Shown piece after piece: positions 52,333 through 61,594 of a stretch of DNA of 64,000 nucleotides; position 1 is the first letter of the stretch; each line of letters starts with the position of its first letter. A program made the translations under genes and the position numbers. Origin of the DNA: Roseiarcus sp963833955. Lineage in GTDB: Bacteria; Pseudomonadota; Alphaproteobacteria; Rhizobiales; Beijerinckiaceae. Location: the NCBI GenBank assembly GCA_963833955.1, contig CAWHZY010000003.1, forward strand, positions 1 through 64,000. Reading direction: 5' to 3'. Under the pieces are notes generated by a model. The model saw only the letters and a program-made list of their open reading frames with translations. It was not told the DNA's origin and made no database searches.

Positions 52333-53437
52333 ATGTTGAAGCGCTTGATACTGACCACCGCGATGTCCTTGGCGGCGTTGTCTTCGGCCTGGGCCGAGGA
52401 CAAGCTGCCGGTGACCGGAAAGACGTGCTCGGAACTCCTCGCCTTTTATAAGAACCTGCCTTTCACATCGGTCCTGCCCTTGCCCGATGGGCCGGTCTCC
52501 ATTCCCGGAAAGACCGGAGACATCACGGTTGGGTTTTCGCAGACGGGCTTCAATCATCCCTGGCGCACAGCGATGCTGGCTGCCCTTCAAGCAGAGGCCT
52601 GCCGCCATCCGAACATCAAACTCGTCGTCGTCGACGGCAATGTCGACGTCGCCAAGCAGAACAATGACGTGCGCGATCTTCTCGCGCGCGGCGTCGACGC
52701 GGTTCTCATGAGTCCCGTTGAATCGGGGGCGCTCGTTCCCGCCGCACGCGCAGTTATGTCGGCCGGCCTTCCGCTTATCGTCATGGATCGCGACGTCCCG
52801 ACCGACAAGACGTTGTTCATCGGGCAGAGCAACGTGACGATGGCGGAAGGCGTCGCCGAAAAAATGGCGAAGGACCTGGGAGGCAAGGGCAACATTGTCG
52901 TCATCACGGGCCTCAAGGGCTCGTCCGCAGCGGTCGATCGCGACAAAGGCATGAAGAACGTCCTCGCCAAATACCCCGACATCAAGATCTTGGCGACCGG
53001 CGACGGACAGTGGATTCGCGACCCGTCCGTGCCGATCATGGAAGACTTTCTGACCGCCTATCCGAAGATCGACGCCGTCTTCTCGCACGCTGAGGAATCG
53101 GCCTGGGGAGCCCAGCTCGCCGTTGCGCGGGGCAACCACTGCAAGGACGACATCAAGCACTATACGTTCGACGGCTCGAACGCCGGGTTCAAGGCCGTCG
53201 AAGGCCGGGACTTTTCAGGCTGACGGGAACTACACGCCGTACATCGCCGATATCGGCCTGAGAGCCGCGATCTATAAACTCATGGGCAAGGACATTCCGG
53301 GCGAGCAGGCTTATCAGTTTCCCGGAAAAGAGCTCGTCCTTCCGGACAGCCCGACGGTCGTTCAGGCGAACGCTGACGAGTGGATCGGGCGCGGCTGGGG
53401 CGACTTCGAGCCAACCCCCGATCCCTGCAAGAAGTAG
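52333..53437 (+). pseudogene. CUT2-type ABC transporter substrate-binding protein, frameshifted near 53212
   Basis: Signal peptide MLKRLILTTAMSLAALSSAW (cleavage near AWA-EDKL), then ITVGFSQTGFNHPWRTAMLAALQAEACRHPN and ARGVDAVLMSPVESGALVPAA. GGGAGGAG precedes ATG 52333. After GFKAVEG near 53210 the frame changes and conserved sequence continues: ADGNYTPYIADIGLRAAIYK and DEWIGRGWGDFEPTPDPCKK to 53437. Without correction about 70 C-terminal residues are lost. Corrected length about 367 residues. Confidence 0.85.
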
Positions 53438-53451
53438 CAAGCCGTACAAGA

Positions 53452-54972
53452 GTGCCCGAACGGACGAGGAGAACTCGGCGAACGCTTCCGGCCGCTGCTT
53501 CGCGCGGTTGGAATTGGCAAAGCGTTCGTCGGCAACCGCGTTCTCGATGGCGTCGACCTCGATGTCATGCCCGGCGAAGTGCACGCGGTCGTCGGGGAGA
53601 ATGGCGCCGGGAAGTCGACGCTCATAAAGATCCTCGGCGGCGTTTATCAGCCAGACGACGGCCAGCTCGTGGTGGACGGCGAAGCGCGCCGGTTTCGTTC
53701 GCCGCGCGAAGCGCTCTCAGCGGGCGTCGTCGTCATCCACCAGGAATTGTCGCTCGCTCCAAGCCTTTCGGCGGAAGAAAATATTTTTCTTGGCCGATTT
53801 CCCCGGAACGCTTTCGGCGTCATCGATCGCGGTCTGATACGAGCTCGCACGCGGCAGGTGTTCGAGCAGCTGGGCATCACGGTCGCGCCGCAAGACACTG
53901 TCGCAACCCTCAGCATCGCTCAGCAACAGATGGTGGAGATCGCCAAAGCGATCCTGGCTGATGCGCGCATTCTCGTTCTCGACGAGCCGACCGCCGTACT
54001 CGATGAGAACCGGGTCGACGTCCTCTTCGCAACGATTGAACGCTTGCGCGCGAAGGGGCTCGGAATCGTCTTTATTTCGCACCACCTCGAGGAAATCTTC
54101 CGTATCGCAGACAGGGTGACGGTGCTTCAGAGACGGCCGCGTGACCGGGTCCGCAAAAGTTGCGGAAGTCGATCAGGATTGGCTCGTTGCGAGAATGATC
54201 GGGCGCAGTTTCGTGGCCCACGAACCGCACGCGAGGAGAGTTCGGCAGCCGGCCCTTTCGATCAAAAACCTCTCGGTGCCGGGAGAGGTGTCAGATATTA
54301 CGTCTGACGGTGAGCGAGGGCGAGATTGTCGGCCTGGCGGGTCTGGTGGGGGCGGGACGAACGGAGCTGGCGCGCGCGATCATCGGGCTCAGCCGTCCCG
54401 TCTCTGGAGCGATCGAGGTGTTTGGCCGGCCTGCGAGAATAGGGAGCCCAAACGCCGCGGCTCGACTCGGCATCGCCTATGTGACGGAGGATCGGAAGGC
54501 GCAAGGGCTGCTCCCCAATCGCTCCGTCCGCGAGAACGCCACAATCGCGAATTTGCGTCGGTTCGCCCGTTGGGGAATTCTCCGTTTGGGCGCCGAGGCC
54601 CGTTACGCCCGAGACATGGTGAAGCGATTGGACGTGAGGCTCGCAAGTCCTGGCGTGGAGATACGCACGCTGAGCGGCGGCAACCAGCAGAAGGTGCTGA
54701 TCGGTCGGGCGCTAGCCATCGAGCCGCGGATCCTCCTCTTGGATGAGCCCACTCGCGGTGTCGACATCGGCGCGAAGCAGGAGATTTACGCGGCGATCGA
54801 ACGCCTTGTCGCAGATGGGATGGCGGTCATGCTGATCTCCTCCGACCTGGAGGAAATTTTGCGCCTTTCGGATCGAATCGTGGTCCTCCGCCGCGGGCGG
54901 GTCGCCGCGACGCTCTCCCGAGCCGAAGCCTCGGAGACTGCGATCATGCGGGCCGCGGCTCTTGCCGCCTAA
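53452..54972 (+). pseudogene. CUT2-type ABC transporter ATPase, two domains, two or three frame breaks
   Basis: Domain 1: AVGIGKAFVGNRVLDGVDLD, Walker A GENGAGKST, VATLSIAQQQMVEIAKA in place of LSGGQ, Walker B ILVLDEPTAVLDENR, ISHHLEEIF. The frame breaks near 54135, continues as GSAKVAEVDQDWLVARMIGR, breaks again near 54293, then domain 2 runs to the end: GLVGAGRTELARAI, LSGGNQQKVLIGRA, ILLLDEPTRGVDIGA. The true start is unclear: the domain-1 frame has a stop at 53434 and no ATG before the first conserved block, so a third error near 53490 is likely; GTG 53452 is only a guess. Confidence 0.82.
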
Positions 54973-55919
54973 GTCGCGCATCGCGCTGAGCGCAACGGCC
55001 ATCGCGCGGACATGGCAGCGCCTGGGCGTGCTCGCCGCGCTAATCCTGCTTGTCATCGCCGCGTCGTTCCTGTCGCATCGTTTCTTGACGGTTCCCAATC
55101 TCATGAACGTGCTGCGGCAGGTGTCGATCGTGGGCATTCTCGCGATCGGAATGACGTTCGTCATCCTCGCGCGCGGCATCGATCTCTCCGTAGGATCGAT
55201 CCTTGGCATAGCGGTGGTCCTGTTTGCGGGTTCGATGGACAGCCGGGGGATGGTCGTGGCCATTCCGCTCGGAATGGGCGCCGCGGCTCTCGCGGGCCTC
55301 GTCAATGGCGATCGGCGTCGCCTATGGGGGACTCCCGCCCTTCATCATGACGCTGGGCATGCTGTCCTTCGCGCGCGGTCTCGCTTTCATCTACACGGGC
55401 GGCACGCCGGTGCCGATCAACAACGAGAGCTTCTACGCCTTCGGCAACGGTTATTTCGCCGGCGTTCCGATCCCGTCCCTCATTCTGATTGCGACTCTCG
55501 CCGTCAGCGGCTTCGTCCTTCAACTGACGCCGTTCGGGCGGTCTGTCTACGCCATCGGCTCCAACGACGAAGCCGCCAGGCTTTCAGGCGTTCCCGTCAA
55601 AGCCTACACGACGCTGGTCTATGTCATCTCCGGCTTTCTGTCGGGGCTCGCGGGCCTCGTCTACGCGTCGCAGCTCAGCATTGGCACGCCCATCGCCGGG
55701 CAGGGCTACGAATTGGACGCCATCGCGGCGGTCGTCGTCGGCGGCACGTCCCTGTTCGGAGGGAAGGGGTCGGTAGCCGGCACTTTCCTTGGCACGCTGA
55801 TCATCGGCGTGCTCGCGAACATTCTCAATCTGACCGGCGTCGATCCCTTCGTTCAGCAGCTTTTCAAGGGAGCGCTCATCGTAGCGGCGGTCTTTATCAT
55901 GAGCCGAACAAGAAGATGA
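54962..55919 (+). pseudogene. CUT2-type ABC transporter permease, frameshifted near 55310
   Basis: TTG 54962 overlaps the ATPase end and starts LPPKSRIALSATAIARTWQR; MTFVILARGIDLSVGSILGIAVV is the canonical motif. Near 55310 the frame changes after AALAGLVNG; LPPFIMTLGMLSFARGLAFI, FGRSVYAIGSNDEAARLSGV and VVVGGTSLFGGKGSVAGT continue to TGA 55917. Corrected length about 318 residues. Confidence 0.84.
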
Positions 55920-55976
55920 GTGACGCCATGAGCCTGGAGGCGGCGCTAGGCGCTCTGCGTCCTCGGGTGGACCGCC

Positions 55977-57100
55977 ATGTCACCTCGTGACCGCGTGCGA
56001 ACATATCTCTCCGCGCTTGTGAATGCGCCCGCGCCGTCAACCGCTGCGGGCGCCATGCGCGTTCCCGTCTTGAAGCCGGCTGCTGGCGGCGGACGGCGCT
56101 TTCGACAGCGGGCGCCTTCGCCTCGATCCGGATTTTGCCGGCGTTGGAAGTCCAGTCATCTTCACCGGCGGCGGAGGAAACGAGAAGTCGTTCTGGGCTT
56201 TCGCGCATCTCGACACGATCAGTTACCTTGTCCAGCCAGATCAGGGCGGGCGCGTTCCGCTGGTTCCCTATTGCGTGCATCTCATGCAAGACGGCGAATG
56301 CCCCGCGAACGCTTATCGCTATGATTTTGAATCGAACAGCTATCGCGTGGTGGCCGAGGGCAGGATTGAATCGTCTGCCGGGTCGCCCTTCTTTCGATCC
56401 ACGATCCAAAACGCCGAGCTTCGGCCGGGCGATCGGATCGCGCCTTTCTCTTCTTATAACGACCTGGGGCAGGGCGGCCTCTTTACCGGCCTCATGGACA
56501 ATGCGGGCGGCGTCGCGGCGCTGGCGGTCGCCGCGCCGGTTCTCGCGGAAGCGGGCGTCGAAGCCATGCTGGCCTTTCCCGACGAGGAGGAGGGGCCGGT
56601 TGGAGCGGGGAACCAAACGATGTGCCGGGGCAGCGCTCGCATCGCAGCCCTTCTGCCGCCGCCGAAGCTCGCGATTATCGCGGATGTCCAGCAGGGCGGA
56701 GGCGACCCGGACGCCGACACGAGGGGAGGCGTCGAGAACTCGACACGGCTGGGCGGCGGGGCCGTTCTCTCCGAATTCTCAAGCCTCGCGCGAGGCGCCG
56801 TCACGCCTCTCGGCCTCTATGGCTTAGCCCGACGCATGGCTGATGTGATTGCCGAATTTGGCGTCCGCGTGCAGGAATCGAACAACGCCTATTCCTCGCG
56901 CAGCGACGACGTGAGCGTGATGATGAGGACGCCCAACGTGCTGCTTCTCGGCTATCCCGGGTTTCAACCGGCATTTCGATCGAGGCTTGCCGCGCGCGCA
57001 TCTCGACGACGTGATGAACCTTGCGAAAGTCGTGATTTACGCCTCGGTCCTAGGCCCGGTTTTCGAGCAAAGGCGCGCCGCGATGCTTCGAGAACTCGCG
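55977..57100 (+). pseudogene. M42/M20-like metallopeptidase-family hydrolase, at least two frame breaks
   Basis: Di-zinc aminopeptidase-fold protein. Metal ligands look present: AFAHLDT, GLMDNAGGVAAL, AFPDEEEGPVGAGN, IIADVQQGG and RAHLDDVMN, the M42-like order. The N-terminal part is unsure: MSPRDRVRTYLSALVNAPAP from 55977 is one option, with a break near 56080 before DGAFDSGRLRLDPDF. A second break near 56965 separates LLLGYPGF from RAHLDDVMNLAKVVIYASVL. In that last frame no stop occurs before the kinase gene, so a further error near 57090 is likely. May cleave an amide or peptide bond in the imported ligand. Confidence 0.68.
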
Positions 57101-58027
57101 ATGATCGACATCGCGACCGTCGGCTGGCTCACGATGGACGACATTGTGCTTCTCGATCATTCCTGTCGACCCGGCGTTCTGGGCGGCGGCGCGCTTTATT
57201 CAGCGATCGGCGCGCAGATCTGGTCCGATAGGGTCGGGATTCATTCCGTTACGGGCCGTGAGGTCTACGAGGACGTCCGGGCCCGGATCGCCTCGCGCGG
57301 GCTCGACGGCGAGGGCGTCGGGGCCATCGAGGGCGGGGGACTACAGCTCTGGCTGCTCCACGAGACCGAGACGTTCAAGCGACAAGTGCCCAAGCTGAAT
57401 TCGGCGACCGCCGAAGGCATGGATCGTGGCCGCGGTCCGCTGCCTGAGGCCTATCGGGGGGCGCGTGGCTTTCACGTTGCGCCGCAGACCCCGCAAGGCA
57501 CGGCGGAGAACGTGCGCACGCTGTCCGAGGCGCCGCACCGGCCGATCGTCACGGTGGATATCCTTTCGGACGAATTGATCGACCGCCGCCTGTACGCCGA
57601 TCTCGACTTCCTGCGCGGCGCGTCCGCGTTCCTTCCGAGCGAGGCGGAGATTGTGCGGATCTGGGGGCCGCCGGACATTGGCGGATGGCTGCGCGAGACC
57701 GCGTCACGCCTGAAATGCCATATGGTCGCAAAGCTCGGCGAGCGCGGATCGCTCGTCTGCGATGCCGAGAGCGGGGTCTTGATCCATACGCCAGCGCATC
57801 CGGTCAGACTTGTCGATACGACAGGCGCCGGCGATGGCTATTGCGGGGGGTTCGTGGCGGGTCTCGCTGCCGGCCGGCCGCTTGCCGAATGCGCTGCGAT
57901 GGGGGCCGTGTCGGCGTCCTATGTCGTCGAAGCCTGCGGGGCGCTCGAAACGGAACGGCCGAGCGCTGCCGCTCGTCAGGGGCGGCTGCAGCGCGTGCTC
58001 GCGGAGACTCGATATGAGAATCCGTAG
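57101..58027 (+). CDS. PfkB-family carbohydrate kinase (copy 3)
   Basis: 308 residues. MIDIATVGWLTMDDIVLLD, GVLGGGALYSAIGAQIWS and the signature LVDTTGAGDGYCGGFVAG with its catalytic Asp. It resembles atypical PfkB kinases with GGGALYSA in place of GGxxxN, so a sugar-acid or nucleoside-like substrate is possible. ATG 57101 is the first start that keeps the family N-terminus; the frame runs on upstream only because the preceding gene is broken. Confidence 0.86.
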   Translation: MIDIATVGWLTMDDIVLLDHSCRPGVLGGGALYSAIGAQIWSDRVGIHSVTGREVYEDVRARIASRGLDGEGVGAIEGGGLQLWLLHETETFKRQVPKLNSATAEGMDRGRGPLPEAYRGARGFHVAPQTPQGTAENVRTLSEAPHRPIVTVDILSDELIDRRLYADLDFLRGASAFLPSEAEIVRIWGPPDIGGWLRETASRLKCHMVAKLGERGSLVCDAESGVLIHTPAHPVRLVDTTGAGDGYCGGFVAGLAAGRPLAECAAMGAVSASYVVEACGALETERPSAAARQGRLQRVLAETRYENP

Positions 58028-58079
58028 AGCGCTTCAGCCCAACGCCGCCTGACGGGCGCGATCTCCGGCTGGCCAAGGC

Positions 58080-59327
58080 ATGTCCCATTCATCGACCATT
58101 ACGAGGATCCGTGAAGCCTTCGACGCGGGCCACGCTCTCCGTCTGCTGCAGAAAGCCATTTCAATCCCGAGCGTGACCGGAGATGAGGCCAACTTTGCAA
58201 GATGGCTCAAGGGAGAGCTTGCAGCTCTCGGGATCGAGGCCTCATCCGCCGAGTTTGCGGAAGGGCGCCCGAACGTGTGGGGGGTTCGGCAGAGCAGGAA
58301 CTCGGCCGAGACGTTGTTGCTGATCGGCCACACCGACACCGTCCATGCCCGCGGCTGGAAGGAGCGCTGGGCGGGAAGCGAGCGGGAGAGCCCCTATTCA
58401 GGCGCTTTGGCGGATGGCGCCGTCTGGGGCCGCGGGGCGAGCGATCTGAAGGCAGGGATATGCATGACGCTCGAGGCCGTGCGCACCCTCGATCGCGCAG
58501 GAATCGAAGTCGATCCCACTTTGCTCTTCGCCTTTGTCGGAGACGAGGAAAGCGGCGAGCCGGGCAGCGGCGTCAGCGCGGGAGCCCGCGCCTTCAGCGC
58601 GCTGATTGCGAAAGGGGCCGTGCCGCGACCGGACATGGCGATCTATGTCGAGCCGACCATGCTCGACGTCTATGTCGCCCATATGGGGTTCTTCCTTTGC
58701 GACATCCGAGTCCTCGGCAAGTCGGCCTATTTTGGCGTGCCGGAACTTGGCGTCGATGCGCTGAGGGGCGCGCATGCCGTTCTCGAAGCCCTTTGGCGAT
58801 ATTCCGCCGAGCTCAGCGCCGGCGCGAAACATGCGCTAGTCGGATCCGGGTTCGTCCTGCCGACCGGCATTCAGGGCGGCGGCTCTATCGCGGTGCCGGG
58901 CGAATGCACGATAAACATGATCGCCAAGATTCCGCCCGGAGCTCACTTGGACGACCTGCGCGCCGGTCTTGAGACGGCGGCGAGGGCGGCTTCCATCGAC
59001 CCCCGCATCGAATTGCACTTTTCCTACCCCGCGCCTCGCGATCATTCGATCGGCGGCCAACCTTTCGAGAGCCGCCTCGACGAATCGCGCTTGGGGCGCC
59101 TCGTTTCTGCCGTTCGCGCCGTCCGGCCTGAGCGAGGAAATATTGAAGCCGCTCCCTATTGGTCCGAGTTGCCGATACTCTCGGCGCTCGGCGTTCCGGG
59201 CGTCTATTTTGCGCCGGGGGATATCCGAATCTGCCACACGACGGAAGAAAACGTCATCCTCCAAGATTATTACGACGGCATCGTCGCCCTCGCTGCGTTT
59301 CTCTCGGGAGCCAGCCGATTATCCTGA
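58080..59327 (+). CDS. M20-family metallopeptidase (ArgE/DapE-like)
   Basis: 415 residues. Zinc ligands: IGHTDTVHARGW, WGRGASDLKAG, DEESGEPGSG and the C-terminal ICHTTEENV. Deacylates or hydrolyses an N-acyl or amide substrate. GIQGGGSIAVPGECTINM matches the dimerisation-domain region. It lies between the third PfkB kinase and the YhfX-like gene. Neither arginine nor lysine biosynthesis genes are nearby, so a catabolic amidohydrolase role is favoured. Confidence 0.88.
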   Translation: MSHSSTITRIREAFDAGHALRLLQKAISIPSVTGDEANFARWLKGELAALGIEASSAEFAEGRPNVWGVRQSRNSAETLLLIGHTDTVHARGWKERWAGSERESPYSGALADGAVWGRGASDLKAGICMTLEAVRTLDRAGIEVDPTLLFAFVGDEESGEPGSGVSAGARAFSALIAKGAVPRPDMAIYVEPTMLDVYVAHMGFFLCDIRVLGKSAYFGVPELGVDALRGAHAVLEALWRYSAELSAGAKHALVGSGFVLPTGIQGGGSIAVPGECTINMIAKIPPGAHLDDLRAGLETAARAASIDPRIELHFSYPAPRDHSIGGQPFESRLDESRLGRLVSAVRAVRPERGNIEAAPYWSELPILSALGVPGVYFAPGDIRICHTTEENVILQDYYDGIVALAAFLSGASRLS

Positions 59328-59373
59328 ACGAGCCCGCGCAGCCGAAGACGGGCCGCGCTAAGGGGAGATCACC

Positions 59374-60714
59374 ATGTTTCTCGATTTGATCCGGCGCCGC
59401 AATCCGCGACTGATCGAGGCCGCGATTGCGCTGCATCAAAGCGGCCAACTGCCGGCAAACACTTACATAATCGACCTTGACGCCGTTAAGGATAACGCTC
59501 GCGCGATCTCGACCAAGGCGGGCTCGCTCGGCCTGACCGTGATGGCGATGACCAAGCAGATGGGACGAAACGAGTCCTTCTGCCGCGCGGTGATGCGGGG
59601 AGGAATCGTGCGGAGCGTTGCGGTCGATCTGGAATGCGCGTTAGCCACGAAGCGCGCGGGCATGGAGCTTGGCCATATCGGCCACCTCGTCCAGATTCCG
59701 AAATGGGAAGCGGACAGCGCGGCCAGGCTCTCTCCGACGTGGTGGACAGTCTTCAATGCCGAAAAAGCGGCTGAAGCAGCGGCGGCGTCAGAGAGCCTCG
59801 GACGAGAGCAGCCGCTCCTCGCCCGCATCCGCGGCGAGAATGATCAGTTCTATCGCGGGCATGAAGGCGGGTTTTCCGCTTCCGAAATCGTCGCGGTAGC
59901 GGCGGCTTTGGATAAGATTCCGGGCGGCCGCTTCGCTGGGATTACGACTTTCCCGGCATTGCTCTTCGACGCCGCGGGCCGCACGTTCAGGCCGACGCCA
60001 AATCTCGAGACTCTGCGGCAGGCGTCCGCGACGTTGGCGCGCTTCGGACACAAGGGAATCGAAATCAATGCTCCCGGCACAACCTCGAGCGTGACCTTGG
60101 AAGCGCTGGCGGAAGCCGGCGCTACCCAGGTCGAGCCCGGACACGGGCTGACAGGAACGACCCCGCTGCATGTGAGCGACGACCTGCCGGAGGCGCCGGC
60201 GGTTGTCTATCTGACCGAGGTTTCGCACCTCTCGGGAGGCGAAGCTTTCTGCTTTGGCGGCGGTCTCTACATTGACCCGGTCTTCCCCGATTATCAGGTG
60301 AAAGCGATCGTCGCGCGAGAGCCAAGAACGGACGCCGCGGCGCTCCGCGCCGTCGAGATTCCGCCGCCCGACGCGATCGATTATTACGGCATGATTGACG
60401 CTACGGGTCCAACGAAACCGGCGCCGGGAGACAGCGTCGTTTTCGGATTCCGTCCGCAGGCCTTCGTCACGCGCGCGTTCGTTGCTGGCGTCGCCGGACT
60501 TTCGACGGAGAAACCTGTCGTCGAGTTCGATCTCCCACAGCTCAGGCGCGAAGGCGCATTGGCCACGGTAAGGGTCCCGGATTCAACCAGCGCGCGAGTT
60601 CGCGCCAAGCAAATCCAAATAAAACCAAGTAAATCCAAGCAAAAACCCTTGCATTTGCTTGGATTCCTTTGGCCGAATCGGGGCTTTTCAATGGGTTACA
60701 GCGGAAAAAAATAA
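59374..60714 (+). CDS. YhfX-like PLP enzyme (alanine racemase N-terminal fold)
   Basis: 446 residues. NTYIIDLDAVKDNARAIS and VMAMTKQMGRNESFCRAVM form the fold-III PLP barrel, with the lysine in AMTKQMGRN. HIGHLVQIPKWE, EINAPGTTSSVTLEALAEAG, EPGHGLTGTTPLH and VVFGFRPQAFVTRAFV match YhfX. The family's reaction is unknown. GGGGAG precedes ATG 59374. The last ~45 residues (from about 60580) leave the family pattern; about 25 of them are read from an A-rich repeat and a perfect 12-bp stem, so the original 3' end was probably replaced. Confidence 0.87.
   Translation: MFLDLIRRRNPRLIEAAIALHQSGQLPANTYIIDLDAVKDNARAISTKAGSLGLTVMAMTKQMGRNESFCRAVMRGGIVRSVAVDLECALATKRAGMELGHIGHLVQIPKWEADSAARLSPTWWTVFNAEKAAEAAAASESLGREQPLLARIRGENDQFYRGHEGGFSASEIVAVAAALDKIPGGRFAGITTFPALLFDAAGRTFRPTPNLETLRQASATLARFGHKGIEINAPGTTSSVTLEALAEAGATQVEPGHGLTGTTPLHVSDDLPEAPAVVYLTEVSHLSGGEAFCFGGGLYIDPVFPDYQVKAIVAREPRTDAAALRAVEIPPPDAIDYYGMIDATGPTKPAPGDSVVFGFRPQAFVTRAFVAGVAGLSTEKPVVEFDLPQLRREGALATVRVPDSTSARVRAKQIQIKPSKSKQKPLHLLGFLWPNRGFSMGYSGKK
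60632..60665. repeat. Perfect 12-bp inverted repeat in an A-rich tract
   Basis: AATCCAAGCAAA (60632-60643) and TTTGCTTGGATT (60654-60665) pair exactly around a 10-base loop. The tract just before it repeats near-copies of CAAATCCAAATAAAACCAAG. Base composition is far below the surrounding GC. It could be a terminator for the 49823-60714 genes, though no T-run follows, or the edge of inserted DNA. Confidence 0.55.
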
Positions 60715-60960
60715 AAAATTCCTTCTCCGACCTCACTCGCGTTACGGGTTGTTGGCAATCGCTGCAAACCGCCCACTCGCGCCGCCTCGCGCGGGCTCCC
60801 CCGATCGTCGCTGGCCGAGCTTCTCATTGCCGAAGATCATAGCAACGATTTCTGTTTAATACAAGAAAAATCGGCAAGTTCGAGGATGACCTTGGTCTCC
60901 CGCGAACCCCAAGCGCCCGTCGCGCCGCTAAAGCAAATTGCATTTGGGTCGAACCGCGAT

Positions 60961-61051
60961 CGTCATCGCGAGCGCAAGCGAAGCGATCCAGGGAACGCAG
61001 GGCGCTCGACAACTCCTGGATCGCCACGTCGCTGCGCTCCTCGCGATGACG
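60961..61051. repeat. Palindromic intergenic repeat (same family as at 19464)
   Basis: Ends CGTCATCGCGAG (60961-60972) and CTCGCGATGACG (61040-61051) are perfect inverted copies, with inner arms GCGATCCAGG (60983-60992) and CCTGGATCGC (61015-61024). This is the simple form of the repeat that is interrupted at 19540. Confidence 0.72.
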
Positions 61052-61136
61052 ATTCCGTCCGAACGCAGCCGCCTCTTTAGGCGTCAGCAAAGGAGGAGGT
61101 CCGTTCTGTGCCGCCGTCCCTTGAAGTGGGGCTGTA

Positions 61137-61197
61137 GGCGCGGTCCATAGCCCGTCGGTAGACGGGCATCCTTCCTGAACGCCCGTTGGACCGCGCC
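61137..61197. repeat. Compound hairpin with TAGCCCGTC unit
   Basis: GGCGCGGTCCA (61137-61147) pairs with TGGACCGCGCC (61187-61197). Inside is TAGCCCGTC-GGTA-GACGGGC followed by ATCCTTCCTGAACGCCCG, a relative of the unit nested in the repeat at 19540-19578. Both copies directly follow CCA. Confidence 0.6.
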
Positions 61198-61594
61198 GGC
61201 CGCGCTCATCGAGCGCGGTTACAAGGCCGCCAGCCGGTCAATACAATCGCATTTTTCACTCAAATCGACATGAAACGGGAGCATTTCGCCCCTAACGGGT
61301 CTTCGCGCAGACTCGACCAGACTATCCGGTGAACCGCGAAGGCGCCGTCGCGCGCGCGCTATATTCCATGAGATATTTCAGCCGTCGCCGTTGCGGTTGA
61401 ATTGGCGAATGCGCTGCGGCGCACACAAATTCACGGCTTGTAAAGTCCAACATATTCCGCTTCACTGATGCGGCATTCCTTGCCGCTGATGTTGTCGTGT
61501 CGGCTGGGAGACTTCGTCGCGAACGGCGACGACGTCGTCCAAGAGCGCGTCGTCGCGCGCCTGGACGCCACATTGTGAAACTGGGAGGAAAAGA

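Larger units (their letters stand above)
60715..61594. other. 880-base intergenic region with palindromic repeats, no gene
   Basis: Holds the palindromic repeat at 60961-61051 and the compound hairpin at 61137-61197. No convincing coding sequence on either strand. The last 150 bases before 61595 probably carry the promoter of the receptor gene, but no clear -35/-10 pair or sigma-54 site was found. Confidence 0.6.

Noticed and set aside
56987..58027. A fused peptidase-tail/PfkB kinase
   Set aside because: The fusion exists only because the peptidase gene is frameshifted; the kinase has a normal start at 57101.
60601..60650. Short CAAATCC/CAAG repeats as a CRISPR array
   Set aside because: Units are about 11 bases, imperfect, without spacers of constant length, and no cas gene is present.
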